This document shows positions 1 through 11,165 of a stretch of 64,000 nt of DNA, piece by piece. The stretch covers positions 62,001-126,000 of the forward strand of contig NRSV01000064.1 of assembly GCA_002286855.1 (NCBI GenBank), given 5' to 3'. The position numbers and the translations under genes are program-made. The notes below the pieces were generated by a model, which searched no databases, had not been told where the DNA came from, and saw only the letters and a list, made by a program, of their open reading frames with translations. This DNA comes from Bipolaris cookei. Lineage: Eukaryota; Ascomycota; Dothideomycetes; Pleosporales; Pleosporaceae. The first letter of the stretch is position 1. The number at the start of each line of letters is the position of its first letter.

Positions 1-2400
1 GGAACCGTTGGCGCAGACATTAGGCTCAACGATCAGAAAAATATTGCATTCATGGGTACTCTAGTTAGATCTGGGTATGGTCAAGGAATCGTTATTGGTA
101 CTGGAGGCAATACGGAATTTGGTGCCATCTCTGCATCTTTGGGAGAAATTGAAAGCCCTAGGACTCCTCTGCAACTTTCCATGGACCGACTGGGAAAGGA
201 GCTGAGTTACATGTCATTTGGTGTTATTGCATTCATTGGTTTGGTAGGATTGTGGCGGGGGTGGAAATTTCTCGAGGTCTTTCAGATTGCTGTTTCGCTT
301 GCAGTTGCCGCCATACCTGAAGGACTGCCAATTATTGTTACGGTTACACTTGCTTTGGGTGTGCTAAGGATGTCCAAGCGCGACGCCATTATCCGACGGC
401 TGCCCAGTGTAGAGACACTGGCATCGGTTAATGTTGTTTGTACTGACAAGACGGGTAAGTTGTGCATATGGACTGTAATCTTGTACCCACTAACCTCACG
501 AAGGCACGCTGACAACCAACCACATGACTGTCACAAAAATATGGCATTTTGGCGAAGCTACTCCAACAGATGTGAAGCTCAAGCACGAGTCTACGGATCT
601 AGACTCTCCCACTCGTAACATCCTGCGGATCGGAAATATAGTCAACAATGCCCGTCTGTTGAGCGACCACGCTGCATCAGCTTCCACAGCAGCAGTTCTC
701 TCATCAACTCTGGGCGATGACAGTGCCTCGGCCAAAAGTAGATGGGTTGGTCAGCCTACCGATGTCGCCCTCCTTGACTTGATTGATGCTTTCGGCGAAG
801 AGGACGTGCGGGAAAGGCTTGGTGAACGCAAGTTCGAAACTCCATTCAGCTCAGAGAGAAAATGGATGGGTGTTGTCGTTGGCAGCATTTCTGGTAGCCA
901 CACTCCTGGTTCCGAACACAGCTATATTAAGGGTGCGTTGGAAAGGATTCTCGATCGCTGTGATACATACGTCACTGCACAGGGCAAAGAGGTAGCATTG
1001 GATCAAGCACACAAGCAGGAAGCGATCAAGGCTGCGGAATCCATGGCTCAAGAGGGCCTACGAGTACTCGGCTTCGCAAGTGGTGTGTCCAAGGCAAAGA
1101 AGAGAAATACTAGTGGCACCGCCTCTCCAGCGCCATCCGCACAATCGGCTCTTGGTGATGATGAGCACTATCGTGGCCTCACGTTTGCGGGACTTGTAGG
1201 CATGAACGACCCTCCACGCAAGGGTGTCGAAAGAGCCATCCGGCGTCTAATGGCTGGCAAGGTCAAGGTGATTATGATTACCGGTGATGCAGAGACTACC
1301 GCAGTTGCCATTGGAAAGAGTCTGGGGATGCCAATTACCGAAAACTCTGCGCTTGGACGCTCCGTCATCCGTGGAGATGAGGTAGACCGGATGAGTGAGG
1401 AAGAGCTCGCCCAGGCCATGGCAACGACGTCAATCTTTGCACGCACGAGTCCGGACCACAAGATGAAGATTGTTCGAGCGCTCCAGTCGCGAGGCGATGT
1501 AGTTGCCATGACTGGCGATGGAGTCAACGACGCACCAGCACTTAAGAAGGCAGATATTGGTATCTCTATGGGCCGGCTGGGAACAGACGTTGCCAAAGAA
1601 GCTGCAGACATGATTCTAACCGATGACAACTTTGCCACGATTCTCAACGCCATCGAAGAAGGAAAGGGCATTTTCTACAATATCCAAAACTTTCTTACCT
1701 TTCAACTTAGCACCAGTGCGGCAGCGCTGAGTCTGGTACTCTTGAGTACTTTTCTTGGTTTCCAGAATCCTCTCAACGCCATGCAGATTCTGTGGATTAG
1801 TAAGTTCTCATCCAAGTATATCCAAAATAAAGAAGGCTAATCATACCCCCCTCAGACATCCTCATGGACGGCCCACCCGCCCAATCCCTTGGCGTTGAAC
1901 CCGTCGACCCAGCCGTCATGGCACTCCCACCGCGCCCCCGTCAAGCCCGCGTCCTAACCCGTCCTTTAATTCAACGCGTCCTCCAATCTGCCTCCATCAT
2001 CATGCTCGGCACACTAACAACTTACTACCTCGAAATGTCCGACGACAACATCGTCACAGCCCGGGACACCACCATGACATTCACCTGCTTCGTCCTCTTC
2101 GACATGTTTAACGCGCTGACCTGCCGCTCATCCCGCAAATCCGTGCTCGCGGGTGAAATCGGCGTCTTTGACAACAAAATGTTCAATTATGCCGTTGCGG
2201 GTAGTTTGCTGGGTCAACTAGCTGTCATTTATTTTCCGCCACTGCAGAGGGTGTTTCAGACTGAGGCGCTCCATCTTGCCGACTTGGCCCATTTGGTGGC
2301 GGTGGCGAGTTGCGTGTTTTGGGCTGATGAGGGGAGGAAGTGGTATTTACGGTGGAAGGGACGGAGGGGTTTTGGGGCTGGGTATAGTACTGTTGTATGA
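1..2400 (+). CDS. PMR1: Golgi Ca2+/Mn2+-transporting P-type ATPase, 5' end outside the window
   Basis: This is the C-terminal 764 residues of a secretory-pathway P2A ATPase that pumps Ca2+ and Mn2+ into the Golgi. Exons are 1-454, 504-1799 and 1856-2400. The first splice falls inside the phosphorylation motif: DKTG is completed to DKTGT across the junction. Also visible are the PEGLP membrane motif near nt 318, KGALE of the nucleotide-binding domain, MITGDAE, the hinge MTGDGVNDAPA, and WINILMDGPPAQSLGVEP, whose Asn codon is restored across intron 2. The last exon carries the C-terminal membrane segments. The reading frame is open to base 1, so the start and first membrane segments are missing because of the window edge, not a lesion. 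The neighbour SLD5 is convergent. The PMR1 rather than PMC1 assignment rests on the short C-terminus and the DGPPAQSLGVEP context. Confidence 0.95.
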
Positions 2401-2878
2401 TTTGGGGGGTCTGCATGTTATTAGAGTAGAATATGGGGATTGGCGAGGTTCGTTTTATATTCTTTGTTGTCGGTTTCTTAAAACAAATGAATTGCATAGC
2501 GTGAGTTTGTGGCTGGCTTGTACATGTATGTATTCTGCATGGTTTCTTTGATACATTCATGGCAGGAGTGTGTAAAGAAGTCGTCAAGTATATATAAAAT
2601 TCTTGTGAATCCTTTCGTGATGTACATTACCTGGACCATATTATCTTTGTTATCATTTCCTACCATCATTTCTTTCTTTCTTTTTTTCTCTCTCTTCATA
2701 TATACGCCTTGAATATGCCCAAAAACGATATACATACTTTATACAGAAAACACAAAAAAAATTGCATCAGATCTCAAAGGCTATCGCGATGTTTTCTTCT
2801 TCTTCTTCTTCCTCCTCTTCCATACAAACATACACATACCGGACTTCTATGCTACAAAAAGAGGTATTTCCCAACTCC
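2401..2878. other. intergenic, between convergent PMR1 and SLD5
   Basis: AT-rich 3' flank shared by two convergent genes. It holds T-rich and C/T-rich tracts (about 2660-2700) and a short TTC run near 2795. I see no gene here; the small open frames are low-complexity. Confidence 0.6.
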
Positions 2879-3825
2879 TTAAATCAACTCGACATCCCCC
2901 GTCCCACACCCAACACACCACCGCCGAACCGCACTCCACCGTACAACCCACACATCCCCCCTCTTCATTTCGAACCTACGATCCGTGCCCTCGACAAAAA
3001 TCTCGCCCACATCCCTCAAAGCACGCACAAACACCGCTTTGTCTTCATCCGGCTTATCCACCATGCTAATGCCACCAGTGGTATCATCGAGACGCTGTAG
3101 TGAGGCCGGGAACTGGTATAGGAAGGAGGAGGCGTAGTGGGCGGCGAGCAGGGCTTGGTGGGATGTGAGATATTGGTGTTCTGCGGGGGAGAGGAGCGGG
3201 GTTGGGGTATCGAGGGAGGACGTGTGTTGGGAGGAGATGTGGAGGGGGTGGGTGTCGATCTGTGGATTGTTCAGGTCAGTATGTATATATCAATATTTAC
3301 ATCTACCAAAAAGAGAAAAGAGGTGTAGTAAATGGGTGGAGATGGAAGGGGTGACGGATAATTCTACTCACCTTTCTTATCCTCGCCCTCAAAAAACTAC
3401 GGACGAGAAACTTGAATCGCTCAAGTTCTGTCTGGATGATGATGAGAGTGAAATTCGTCTTTGGGTCCATATTCCCTGTTTGGTCTTCGACAAGTTCAAT
3501 CTGGCTGCGTCATTAGCCCTCTCAATCCCGATGTAATGTGAATGTATGTGTGGTTTGAACAGCCAACGGAAAAGCTCAGACAACCATTATTGCTTTGTGC
3601 CCAGGACCGTTGAGTCCCCCCAACGGTTCGAAAGTGGCCCCCGCATGCAGAACTCACCTGTCTCGCGATGCGCTCCAACACTCTTGCCATGAGATCTGTC
3701 GGCCACGGCAGAATCTCGGGCGCCACTCTCTCGGCAACCCAGCATCGTGTCAGCTCCTGCAAGTCGCGCGATTCCTGGGGCGACGAGTCGACGGCGACCT
3801 CGGCCAGCAGGTCGTCGATATCCAT
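2879..3825 (-). CDS. SLD5: GINS complex subunit SLD5
   Basis: Sld5 is part of the GINS tetramer of the replicative CMG helicase and is needed for initiation and fork progression. Three exons (3825-3658, 3500-3372, 3259-2879) join in phase 0 to give 225 residues, the usual size for the family. The start MDIDDLL is followed by the family signature WVAERVAPEILPWP and an exon 2 that reads DQTGNMDPKTNF and ERFKFLVRSFLRARIRK. The last exon carries the B-domain, with SLQRLDD and an FVEGTD-like segment near the end. Donors are GTGAGT in both introns. The start at 3825 was chosen because translation upstream has no ATG in frame. A CAA repeat and ACGCGT motifs lie upstream. Confidence 0.93.
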
Positions 3826-3890
3826 TATTGCTCTTGTCTCGAATTGCACGTGCAAAAGACAAGAAGATTGGCCGTCGACACTAAAACAAT

Positions 3891-3920
3891 AACAACAACA
3901 ACAACAACAACAACAACAAC
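3891..3920. repeat. CAA trinucleotide microsatellite
   Basis: About ten uninterrupted AAC/CAA units in the SLD5 5' flank. It is likely in the promoter or 5' UTR and is expected to vary in length between strains. Confidence 0.9.
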
Positions 3921-3991
3921 TGCAGAGTCTCGTCTATGCAACCAAGGTACCGTGCCGCATGTGGCATGTAGAGTATGTAATGTACTATAGC

Positions 3992-3997
3992 ACGCGT
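3992..3997. promoter_or_regulatory. candidate MluI cell-cycle box (ACGCGT) upstream of SLD5
   Basis: A perfect ACGCGT palindrome 167 bp upstream of the SLD5 start; a second lies at 4315-4320. MBF-type factors use this hexamer at G1/S genes, which would suit a replication gene. A six-base palindrome is expected about 15 times by chance in 64 kb, so the call is weak on its own. Confidence 0.35.
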
Positions 3998-5364
3998 TGA
4001 ACTGGGTGCTTTGTGAGATCAGCAAGTGCTCGGAGCTCGGAGCTTAGCTTCCCCTCTCCTAGCTGAGGTGGGGCAAAAGCAAAAATAGATGGCGCAAACA
4101 AGAGCAACCCACAACGTATCCACCACCCCTAAAGCGGGTGTCGGATATATGAAATTACTTGAGGCGTGCGATTTGGGAGACTTGAGTGGCGATGGGGTGC
4201 ATCGGCGCAGGCAACACATGGGCTGGCGTGCAGAATGCAGCGTAACGTCGATTTGCGCAGGTTTGGTGGGGAAGCCGTGTTTGGGGAGAGCGGGGCTGGC
4301 ACTGCTAGCGCCAAACGCGTTGGGACCTCACGCGACTGCACGGCTGGGTCCTAGGACTCTTCCGGGCAATGCCACTCATCCATCTGAGGCACAAGTAGCC
4401 CGCCTTTCCGGCTCAACAGATCTATCGGGCATAGCTCAAGGCGTCTGTCCGGCCAAATCAACAACAAAGCGTCTGACTCGGGTACCGACCAGTGACAACA
4501 AACATGGGAGAGGCATGAGGGGTATTCCTTTTGTTTGTCTTACTAGTCCAACCGCTTTCTCCAGTTGGCTGCTTTGTCATTCTGTATCCCGCCAAGTACA
4601 TACCCTTCAATCTCCACATACTCACAGTACAAACACACCGACTTGCAAGGGGATGAATGTGACAAGTGAACAAGCGCAGAGACACAAAGAACAAACGCTA
4701 AACAAAGCGCTGTGGCCGACAAAACAAAAACAACGACATCACTCTTCCAAGTACTAACAAGAACACCAAATAAGCGTGGATGATTAATGAGATGGATTGT
4801 AATGTGCTGGTAATGAGCGTTTGTACAGGCACGTAAACCCAGACTGTGTATGTGGCTTCGTGATGATTCTTAGATTTCGGTTCAAGTGAACACGGGCAAG
4901 AGCATCTTCCAGCTCTGCCATTGCAAAAAAAGGAAAAATCCGGTTGAGGATTGGTAGTAGCAGTGGTGACAAAGGAAATTAGAGTGCTTGCGGGCAGACT
5001 GGATCAACCTGCACAGCGGTCGCCGTAAACGTGGTGGGTATCCAGCCATCCCACTCAAGAAATGGTAACGTATGTCCGGGCCCTTGGCTCCGCGACATGG
5101 GGTATAGAAACGAAAATGGGGTCAGGATGCCCCAGAGATCAGATGCAGACTGTTTTCCTCTAACGAAGATATTTGAGGACAATGCAGAACAAAGGAAATC
5201 GCTTAAACGCCCCGGTAATGGAGATAAAGGACAAGAAGAAAAAGGTAAACGCCAATGCTGTGGGGATCCAATGCCGATGCAGCAAGTATTGATAAACGCC
5301 ATGAATCGATCCGCCGTGAAGTTAGTTTGGTATCGTAATTGCGGCCAGAGGCCAATGTGTGGGT

Positions 5365-7320
5365 TTAGTAAGAGGCAAGGCGACGGGTACTAGCCCGAGC
5401 GCCATCCAGTGAGTCGCTGCCAAGGCAGAAGATGTTATTTCCGCTTCTTGACCGGCTCATGGTTGTAGGGCTGTCTTCCATTTGGCAAGGTTGCCCAAAG
5501 GTAAAGGTGGTGGCACGGTTGAGCTTAGCACGTGACTTGAACTTGAGCTTGTTAAGGCCGCGCTCACACGATTGTTCGTGCTCTTTGGCGTCCATGCGGA
5601 GGTAGTTTTGAGGATAGCATCGGGTAGCGTGAGCATGGAAGAAGGAACTGTAGCCACCATCGAGGATGTAGACTTCGGGAAAGGAGAGGAAAGGATATTG
5701 GTGAGCGTTCTCTTTACGGTCCTGCGAGCGAACAAACTTGGCCCTATTGCTATTAGTTGGTGAAATTGACCATGGCTGGACCAATTGACTTACATCAGAG
5801 GAGCACGATGTGCCGAGTACTCACAATGGAGCACTAGTAGAGTGTTCTCACTAGAAGGGGCCTGGAAGAGACGCTCGGCAAGCTTCTCCTTGTCACAAAA
5901 GTTCAAAGCACCTTCAATGTGCCCACCATTGTATTCATACTCGAAGCGGCAGTCAATAACCACCTTATTGTCATACAGGTGGTCGTAAACACCATCGAGC
6001 ACGTCAATCAAGGTCTCACGGGTAATGCGAGGAAGGCTCTCTGGTTCGCTAGTAGTGAAATGAGGAAGTTTGAGTGGGTGGGCATCATCAACATCCATTA
6101 CAGACTGAAGACCACTGGGCTGATAGTTCTCCTGCTCTTGTTTGGCATTCATCACATCACCAGGGCTTTCGAACATGCTCAATGAACGTCGGAACTTGCT
6201 TGGCCGACGCGAAGGGGGGCCGGCAGGCTTCCGGATGGCGGCAAGGGGCGATCCATTTGAACTAGAGGTAGCAGTAGAATTGAGACGGTAGGGCTTGGGC
6301 CTAGAAGAGCCGAACAGGGATCCATTGGACGTGGGCCTGCTGCGCTCTTGTGGAGGCGAGGCGGCGAAGCACTCGTCTAGGGTTAATGAAGACGAGGTGC
6401 GGCTGAAGTCACCACACCCAAACTGGAAAGGCGGAGGCGGAGGCACCGAGTTCTCGTCAGACTTTTCATCATCCTTGAAAGAAACAGAGTTGGATGAGTT
6501 GTTCTTGGAACGCATCAGAGAGGGCCTAAGCAGGGCAGACTTGCGGCGGCTATGTTATGTTAGTTCAGATCGAGTAGGCACACACGGCGAAGGATACTAA
6601 CTCAGCAGCAGACACTGGGCGTGGAACCTCGAGGTTTGGTGTGGGGTACGTGGGAGGCGTAGGCAGGTCGCTACACGACGACAACATGTCACTGTCGGTG
6701 CCGGGAGTGGTCGAGGGCGAGGGCGAGGGAAGCGGCAGAGAGCGGTCGTTGACGAAGCTAAAGGGGGCCTTGTGGGGAAGAGGCGAGATGTCCATCGAGT
6801 CTGGAGCAAAGCCGGGCGACGAAGAAGGAATTGGTGGAGTAGTGACGCCTTCCCATCGGGCAATTGGGGTCAGGTTTTCTACATGAGCTTTGTTAGAATG
6901 GGCACCTCCCCCCCATTGTCATGAGCACAGCCACTTACCCCTTGTGTCCAATTGCTGAAAGAGATTGGACGTGAAGAGCGACCGACGAGGCGTGGCGAGC
7001 TGAGGGCTGTAATAAAGGGCATTAGCATCGAAAGCGGAAGGTGTCTGAAACCAAGCGTAGTTTTACCTCTGGTCAACGTGCAGGTTGCTCGACATGTCGG
7101 CAGCCAGACTGGCCGTAGGCGAGGAGCCGAGGCGAGGCTGGAGGGCAAAGTAGTCTCCACTGGCCTTCTTCATGCTGAGATCACGGAAATTGAAGTTCTT
7201 GGGGCCAAGGTTGTGTGCACCTCCGAAGAGCGGCTTGGATTGAGGCAGGTCACGGCGATAACCCCAGGGACCGGGAATTGGGGGCGGGTGCATGGCGGCA
7301 AGAGGCGAAGACATCTCCAT
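5365..7320 (-). CDS. CDC25: CDC25-type M-phase inducer phosphatase
   Basis: This dual-specificity phosphatase removes the inhibitory tyrosine phosphate from Cdk1 and so triggers mitosis (Mih1/NimT/Cdc25). Five exons (7320-7067, 7006-6939, 6878-6602, 6549-5794, 5743-5365) join in phase to 577 residues. The N-terminal ~300 residues are Ser/Pro-rich with many candidate SP/TP sites, as expected for the regulatory half. The C-terminal rhodanese-like domain shows VVIDCRFEYEYNGGHI and the catalytic loop HCEYSAHR (nucleophile Cys442, Arg448), followed by RAPLMAKFVR across the last splice. The start MEMSSPLAAM was chosen because it is the first ATG of the only N-terminal exon that joins in phase. A long GC-rich, gene-free stretch lies upstream. 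Confidence 0.93.
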
Positions 7321-10300
7321 GGTGGTGAAGGTGAGGATGGGCTATTGTCGTACCGGGCAACAGGCGGAAACGAGCGTCGGCGTCGGCGTCGGGCTGGAGA
7401 GAGTGGGCTGATTGGTGTACTGGGGTCGGGTGAGGACGATAAGGCATACAAGACAGAAAAGCTAATTCCAATCTGAAGATGCTGGGGCAGTGAGATATCG
7501 GGGTTGGCGTCGTCGGTGGTGGTGGCAGCGGGCGTTGTCGAATTGGGTGGTGTGCTACAGGCGGGCTCCGGACATGAGGCTGCAGGCGCGATGGGAGGTG
7601 GTGAAGGAGGTAGCGACTGCCTATAATGGATGTGGGAGATCCAAGCAAAAGCGAACCGTCGTCGACAAGGCGAGTGGGCCAAGTTAAGTCGGGGGATTGG
7701 GCCTTCTTGGGGAGAGAAGGGTAGAGAGGAAGGACGGCGGGTCCGTCACGCAGCTGGCTTTGAGGATGCCATGGTTGCTGGGGTAGCCCGCTGAGAAGGT
7801 TAGGGCGGACGACCAGGGCATGGGCTGCTAAGCTAGGCGCTTGCACACACCGGAGGCCTCACTGCCCAGCACGGGACAAAGAGGATTGGGTAGTGGAGTT
7901 TGTTCGTTCCGGCTATGCAGCACGTCCAAGCTGTGCTGCGATGATCCGCTGCCTCTAATGCCGCCGCAGGTACACCGGCTGCTGATTTGATCGCGATGCC
8001 ATGCTCGGCTGCTTGCGTGCAGCTGGGCTGCAGCTTGATGACGCCCACTGCAGATGGGTAAACCAGTGTTTGCAGAGCGTCTGTGTACAGACATGGCATC
8101 TCTGCCTTGTTCTGTGTAAGTACATGTATGTGTGTATGTGTGTGCATCATTTCGCCCGGCACTGGCAGCCTGCTCTACCACGGCACCGTGTGCGTCTGAC
8201 GGCTGCTGCTTCATGTCTGTCTACTGTACATAATAGATGGCTGCACCAGGCCGGTCCATGTCGCCGTGTGCAGCGCGTTGCCAGAGAAGCAACCGCCTAG
8301 CTCGACGCGGCTCAGACCCATGGCGGATGGGTGCTCCCTGTAGCGCAGCAGGTGGAGGGGTGAAACGATGAGTTTGCTTGCGCCCCCCCGCCTGATAGTA
8401 CAGTGTAGTGCATACACAGTTAGAGTCGCGCCGCCGAGACGAGAGGGTGGGCTCGGAATGGTTCAGCGTGGGCTTGCAGTGGTGCGTGTAGCGTGTAGCG
8501 GTATGCGTACCATGGAGACCGTCTCCAAGGGAAACCAGCCCACTCGGTACCAAACATGGGCGACTGCGGCTAGCTGGCCGCTGCATGGCCTTGCATGTGC
8601 GTGCGGAAACCGAACAGGCCAGCAACCGCCGTCGCCAAAGACGCGTGAACTGGCCCTTGGCAGCCTGTCAGAGGCAGTGGATGTGCAGTGCAGTTCCCTA
8701 CACGGACAATTGTGTAGTTGTGTAGTTGTCTAGCTGTCTAGTAGTCCCAGTATCCCCAGTATCCCCAGTCGGAGTAGTAATATCTTGCTACGATTAAAAC
8801 AGCCCACTTGGCCGCTCGCATAGGACAGGCAGGCCCATTCGGCCGCCGACCTACGTATTCTTTCGTCATCGGCCAGGGAACGGCACACGTCTGGCACGCC
8901 CTCTGCCAGGGAATCTGCCATGGCGACGCTGGCCTCCATGTCATCCTGCTCACCTGCGGGCCGCCCATTGGCCATGGAGGAGCGACGCACACCCATTGGG
9001 CGAGCGGGAGATTTCCATGCTTCTTTCGGTGCAGCGAGACCGACGTCGCACGCCCACGCTCTGTTCACAGGCGCCGTGGATGCGGCGACTGGCCACTGCA
9101 TGGCTCGTTCACGCTCGGATCGCCTTGTCGGGCCCATCCATGCCCCCCCAAGCAAGCGGGCGCGCATTGCACCGGCCTGGCCTCGCCCCAACACACTACC
9201 CTCCTAGTGGCGTGCCTGCGATCGAGGCTGCTGCAACGAGATCTCGATGGCGACACGCTCAAACGTCATACTCAATAAGGCTGAGGCCACGCCTGCCGGC
9301 TTGCCATGAACGGACGTGGTGAGCTAAGTAGGCAAACCTGTTCGGCGCCTGTCAACCGGCGGCCAGCGTGCCCTCGTCTCTTGAGCAACGGGCGAGTACA
9401 TGTTGTTGTGTGGACACGATGCTGCCCGGCCAACGACGTCAGCAGGCAATTACTCGGCGTGGCCGGGGCGCGGTCGTGCAGCGCCTGGAGGCGAGCTGAG
9501 TCGCTGTTCGAGAACAGCGGCTGTTTGCAACAAGGCCGTCAAGCGTCGAGTGCACAAACTCTTTCATAAGCGCAGCCTGCACGCGCCCCCGCCAACGGGC
9601 TGACCCCTCCTTTTGTGGGCCCCCAGCGCGCGCCATGGAAACAAAAAAGCCTCGTCGCCAGGTGCGACGCGTCTGCGCCTGCCGTACACAAACAACTTCA
9701 GGCACGCTATCACATGACCGCGACCACCCAACAGCCACGCACACCACCGCGCCAGTCTCACCACACAGGGTCCGTCATATACCCCAGACCTCGGGACCCG
9801 CCCGCGTTACCGTCTACGGCCTATTGTGCGTTTCGAGACCCTGAAAATCTGCACCGTGACAGCAGGCTAGCCCTCATCCTCTTTGTCACGAGAGCAGCAC
9901 CTGGCCGCACGCTTCCGATCTGCCTGGCTTCCACTTACGTATGTACTTGCTCTACGCGGTGGGGATTGTAAGAGGAGAATGCCAAAGTAAAAAAAAATTC
10001 TCCCTACCACTACGTACTACTAGAACCAACCCGGCCCCGCCTGGTCACTCACCCCGAAAACAGAGCCTCCTCTTCCCCTTCTGCCTTCCCTTGATGGGTT
10101 CGCCTCAAAAAACTTAAAGAGTCAGCACACCCTCTCACACACCGGAAAATCCTTTGTTGCACCGCCAGCTGGCTGCTGCGCATCGCAGCCGCATCCGGCC
10201 CACTAAAGGATTCGCCTCTATCAATATTATACCCCCCAGGGAACACGAGTTTCACTTCTGCATGCGGATCATGTGCGGCCTCGCGCTCGGCAAGTCGCTA

Positions 10301-11165
10301 TCTGAGACGACGGGACGCTGTGACGCGGTGACGCGCCTGTAGAGGCTGCCACATGCGGGGGGGGATATCCTCCGGCCAACCCAAGGTCCTGCCAGCCTGT
10401 TTGAGCTGCGACAACGGCAGATCGCTTCCTGAGGAACATTTAACATCCTCAAACAATGTCAATTTTATCATCATTTGCATGCGTTTCCATCCCATGGCCT
10501 CAGCCCATTTTCTGATTCATGTTTACGCGTTGCTCACGCGTTGCCATGGAGATGCACTGGGTAAGACGTGCCTCATTGTGTACCCGGCTCCGCACAACTT
10601 TCCGATGAACCCCACCACTCTCAAAGTTATACTCAGAATAAGGAAAAAGGGGCCGACCTTTTTGTCCTTTGCGTGGTGCGTGCCATACGCACAAAAAAGG
10701 AGAGCGAAGTTTTTCACCGGGGCACCGACCATGCAATCTGCCATATCGATACGCTCACCGTCTTCTCCTGACCACTGAACACGTAATTTGCACCTCGAAC
10801 AAGCATTTAAGCAGTCCAAATCTCCATTGCTGCACACCACTTTCAGCAGATCCCACTCTCGCGTCCACATGTAGTCCCCCAAAATGCTGCTTGCCTCATC
10901 AGCTTCTCCCTACGTAGCAGTGTGTGCTTCGTTATTCCTGGTCCAAAAAGGAAGGTCATGATGGTCAAGGTGGTCAAGATGGTCAAGATGGTCAAGATGG
11001 TCAAGGTGGTCAAGACGGTCAAGATCAACTCCAACACGACATTCTCCACAGCTCCTCGGAGAGACTGGTCAAATCAACAAGAAAGGGCTGAAAGTCTAAA
11101 TCCATCTTGAGCATTTCCTGTACATGGTGCAACAGGCTAACCATTTCTCATTATCCGGGACTCCG
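7321..11165. other. 3.8-kb GC-rich region without a convincing gene
   Basis: The CDC25 upstream flank and beyond. Both strands carry many medium open frames, but they are arginine/proline/serine-rich, overlap one another in all frames and show no domain or splice structure. Small imperfect repeats occur at about 8710-8770 (TGTGTAGT-like, then CCCCAGTAT-like). A C/T-rich tract lies at about 10050-10095 and the minisatellite near 10952-11025. A long leader or non-coding transcript is possible. Confidence 0.5.
10952..11025. repeat. 9-bp minisatellite (ATGGTCAAG-like units)
   Basis: About eight tandem copies of a 9-bp unit, GGTCAAG followed by AT, GT or AC, with single-base variation. Because the unit is a multiple of three it produces VKMVKM-like translations that do not mean coding. 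Confidence 0.9.

Larger units (their letters stand above)
3826..5364. other. intergenic, upstream of SLD5 and downstream of CDC25
   Basis: Contains a CAA/AAC microsatellite at 3891-3920, 66 bp upstream of the SLD5 start, and two ACGCGT hexamers at 3992-3997 and 4315-4320. The 222-codon plus-strand open frame at 4089-4757 has no recognisable domain and a biased, low-complexity composition, so I do not call it a gene. Confidence 0.55.

Noticed and set aside
4089..4757. 222-codon plus-strand frame upstream of SLD5
   Set aside because: No recognisable domain, skewed composition, no splice or start context; lies in a promoter-like region.
7250..7846. 198-codon minus-strand frame and overlapping frames near 7.2-7.8 kb
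   Set aside because: Pro/Ser/Arg-rich, overlaps CDC25 exon 1 in another frame, typical of GC-rich non-coding DNA.
8221..9322. Several 100-156-codon frames on both strands
   Set aside because: They overlap each other in many frames, with no domain or splice structure.
10952..11025. CRISPR-like array
   Set aside because: The unit is 9 bp with no spacers; a plain tandem repeat in a eukaryotic genome.
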